DNA from: Actinomycetota bacterium
Lineage (GTDB): Bacteria > Actinomycetota > CADDZG01 > JAHWKV01 > JAOPZY01
Direction of reading: 5' to 3'
Assembly (NCBI GenBank): GCA_035765775.1
Contig: DASTWV010000035.1
Span: 1 to 64,000, forward strand
Length of the DNA stretch: 64,000 nt
Positions 62,648 to 64,000 of the stretch are shown here, one piece after another; the stretch's first letter is position 1; every line of letters begins with the position of its first letter. The notes beneath the pieces were generated by a model, which was not told the DNA's origin, made no database searches, and saw only the letters and a program-made list of their open reading frames with translations. Both the position numbers and the translations under genes were made by a program.

Positions 62648-64000
62648 TCAGCGAGTTTCCAGGTAGCGCAGCAGCATGAGCGAGTAGCTCAACAAGTTGA
62701 GCGCCGGCGTCTTCACCGGCCGGGACGGGCCGGGGTGGTTCGTGTTCAGGAGCTCTTCCCAGATGCCCTGGGTGGGCAGCTTCGGGAGGACGAAGTAGCG
62801 GGTCCGGGCGCCCCCGTTCATGAGCAGGAAGATGGTGTCGCCGTAGACCGGCCGGCCGCGCTCATCGACGTCGTCGCTCGCCTGGCCCCGGATCAGCATG
62901 CCCAGGACCTGGTTGTCCTCGGTGGCCCAGTCGGCGATGGTCATCTCCTGGCCGTCCGGGCGGATCCACGTGAGGTCCTTGGTGCGTGCCCCGGCGTGCG
63001 ACCGGGGCCCCGCTTTCGGGTGCGGCGACCCGGTGAAGAACGTGCGCCGGCGCAGCACGGGGTTGGCCCGCAGCCGCTCGATCGCCTGGGCGGTCAAGGC
63101 CATGAGCCGGCGGTCCTCCGGGCTGAGGTCCCAGTTCACCCAGCCGGTGGGATTGTCCTGGCAGTAGGCGTTGTTGTTCCCCCTCTGGGAGTTGCCCATC
63201 TCGTCGCCCGCCAGCAGCATCGGCACCCCCTGCGACAGCAGCAGGGTGGCCATCAGGTTGCGGCGCATGCGGTCCCGCATCCGGTTGGTCCACGCCGAGG
63301 CCGTCGGCCCCTCGGCCCCCCAGTTGCGGCTCAGGTTGTGGTCGCTGCCGTCCCGGTTCTCCTCGCCGTTGGCCTCGTTGTGCTTGTGCTCGTAGGACAC
63401 CAGGTCGGCCAGGGTGAAGCCGTCGTGGGCGGTGATGAAGTTGATGCTGGCGTAGGTTCCCCGCCCGCTGGCGGCGAAGACGTCGCTCGAGCCCGCCAGC
63501 CGGGAGGCCAGTTCGGGCACAACCCCCTTGTCCCCCCGCCAGAACCGCCGGATGCAGTCCCGGTACTTGCCGTTCCACTCCGCCCACCCGGCGGGGAACC
63601 CGCCCAGGCGGTAGCCGTCGGCCCCCAGGTCCCAGGGCTCGGCGATCAGCTTCACCTTCGACAGCACCGGGTCCTGGCCTACGGCGGTGTAGAAGACCCC
63701 CGCCATGTCCACCCCGCCGTTGGCCCGCGCCAGCGCCGGGGCGAGGTCGAAGCGGAACCCGTCGACGTGCATCTCCTCCACCCAGTACCGCAGGCTGTCG
63801 CAGATGAGCTGCACCACCCGGGGATGGGAGGCGTTCAGCGTGTTTCCCGTGCCGGTGACATCTGCCGAGCGCCGCCGGTCCTCGGGGTTCAGCCGGTAGT
63901 AGTCGAGGTTGTCCACCCCCCGGAAGCACAGCGTCGGCCCCCGCTCGCTGCCCTCGCCGGTGTGGTTGTACACCACGTCGAGGAGCACCTCGATCCCGGC
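62648..64000 (-). CDS. glgX: Glycogen debranching enzyme GlgX (GH13), 5' end beyond window
   Basis: This is the C-terminal ~450 residues of a GlgX/isoamylase-type enzyme; the CDS is open at the window edge. The catalytic blocks are LLDVVYNHTGEG, VDGFRFDLAPALA with the nucleophile Asp, LIAEPWDLG with the acid Glu and FITAHDGFTLADLVSY with the third Asp. Further conserved parts are GDEMGNSQRGNNNAYCQDN and a C-terminal beta domain ending LLRYLETR. It hydrolyses alpha-1,6 branches of limit dextrin left by GlgP, which is encoded downstream with a gap of 120 bp. Confidence 0.95.
   Translation of the reverse strand, partial: AGIEVLLDVVYNHTGEGSERGPTLCFRGVDNLDYYRLNPEDRRRSADVTGTGNTLNASHPRVVQLICDSLRYWVEEMHVDGFRFDLAPALARANGGVDMAGVFYTAVGQDPVLSKVKLIAEPWDLGADGYRLGGFPAGWAEWNGKYRDCIRRFWRGDKGVVPELASRLAGSSDVFAASGRGTYASINFITAHDGFTLADLVSYEHKHNEANGEENRDGSDHNLSRNWGAEGPTASAWTNRMRDRMRRNLMATLLLSQGVPMLLAGDEMGNSQRGNNNAYCQDNPTGWVNWDLSPEDRRLMALTAQAIERLRANPVLRRRTFFTGSPHPKAGPRSHAGARTKDLTWIRPDGQEMTIADWATEDNQVLGMLIRGQASDDVDERGRPVYGDTIFLLMNGGARTRYFVLPKLPTQGIWEELLNTNHPGPSRPVKTPALNLLSYSLMLLRYLETR

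Overview
The window is high-GC bacterial DNA with the gene style of an Actinomycetota-like genome. It has many GTG/TTG starts, long runs of 4-bp ATGA overlaps, and an adjacent nei-lhr pair as in mycobacteria. It also carries a deazaflavin (F420)-type reductase, a mycothiol-conjugate-amidase-like PIG-L enzyme, an LCP ligase and a GlgP of the actinobacterial type. The class cannot be fixed from sequence reading alone; a deep actinobacterial lineage or a related high-GC phylum is possible. No rRNA and no CRISPR array were seen, and one tRNA gene was found.

Layout. 1-2805 is a decayed mobile-element zone: tandem repeats of an IS end, two small HTH regulators, a frameshifted secreted protein, and the C-terminal wreck of a serine recombinase that abuts a tRNA gene with anticodon UAA and a short variable arm. 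2839-7922 is ordinary chromosome (membrane-anchored TIM-barrel-like protein, response regulator, 3-hydroxyisobutyrate-dehydrogenase-type oxidoreductase, penicillin-acylase-family hydrolase). 7963-9579 is an IS1111-type IS110-family element that appears to sit inside a dispersed 68-bp repeat; an intact copy lies at 41187-41254. 9683-19394 carries nei and lhr, then on the other strand a tight run cdd - PycTM-like membrane protein - ATP-dependent DNA ligase, and a lipoprotein/LCP pair.

19700-28717 is an accessory island: an IS1634 transposase, an IS481-type transposase gene split by an IS630 element, a three-gene cassette of lower GC rich in TTA codons (small protein, AAA ATPase, DUF4276/TOPRIM-like protein) that looks like an anti-phage system, a Phd/RelE toxin-antitoxin pair with its operator, and a protein with an eCIS-cargo-like leader and an HExxH site. 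This is the best candidate for an undescribed system.

28837-47646 returns to chromosomal genes: NTF2-like protein, HD-GYP protein with a LuxR tail, membrane glycosyltransferase, a self-regulated ribbon-helix-helix gene, a DUF4097/DrrAB-type ABC operon, VOC protein, LpqC-like esterase, methyltransferase, RlpA-like protein, TPR/SEC-C protein, a TetR-controlled F420-type reductase, TadE/TadG-like genes, a PIG-L deacetylase and DUF4395. 47740-56953 holds a lipoprotein, an FmdB-type protein and a conserved actinobacterial membrane module (RDD, SpoIIM, DUF58, MoxR, DUF4350, DUF4129, Pro-rich membrane protein). 57277-64000 carries a solute-binding lipoprotein, a double-domain SagB-like nitroreductase, and glycogen phosphorylase and debranching enzyme genes, the last cut by the window edge.
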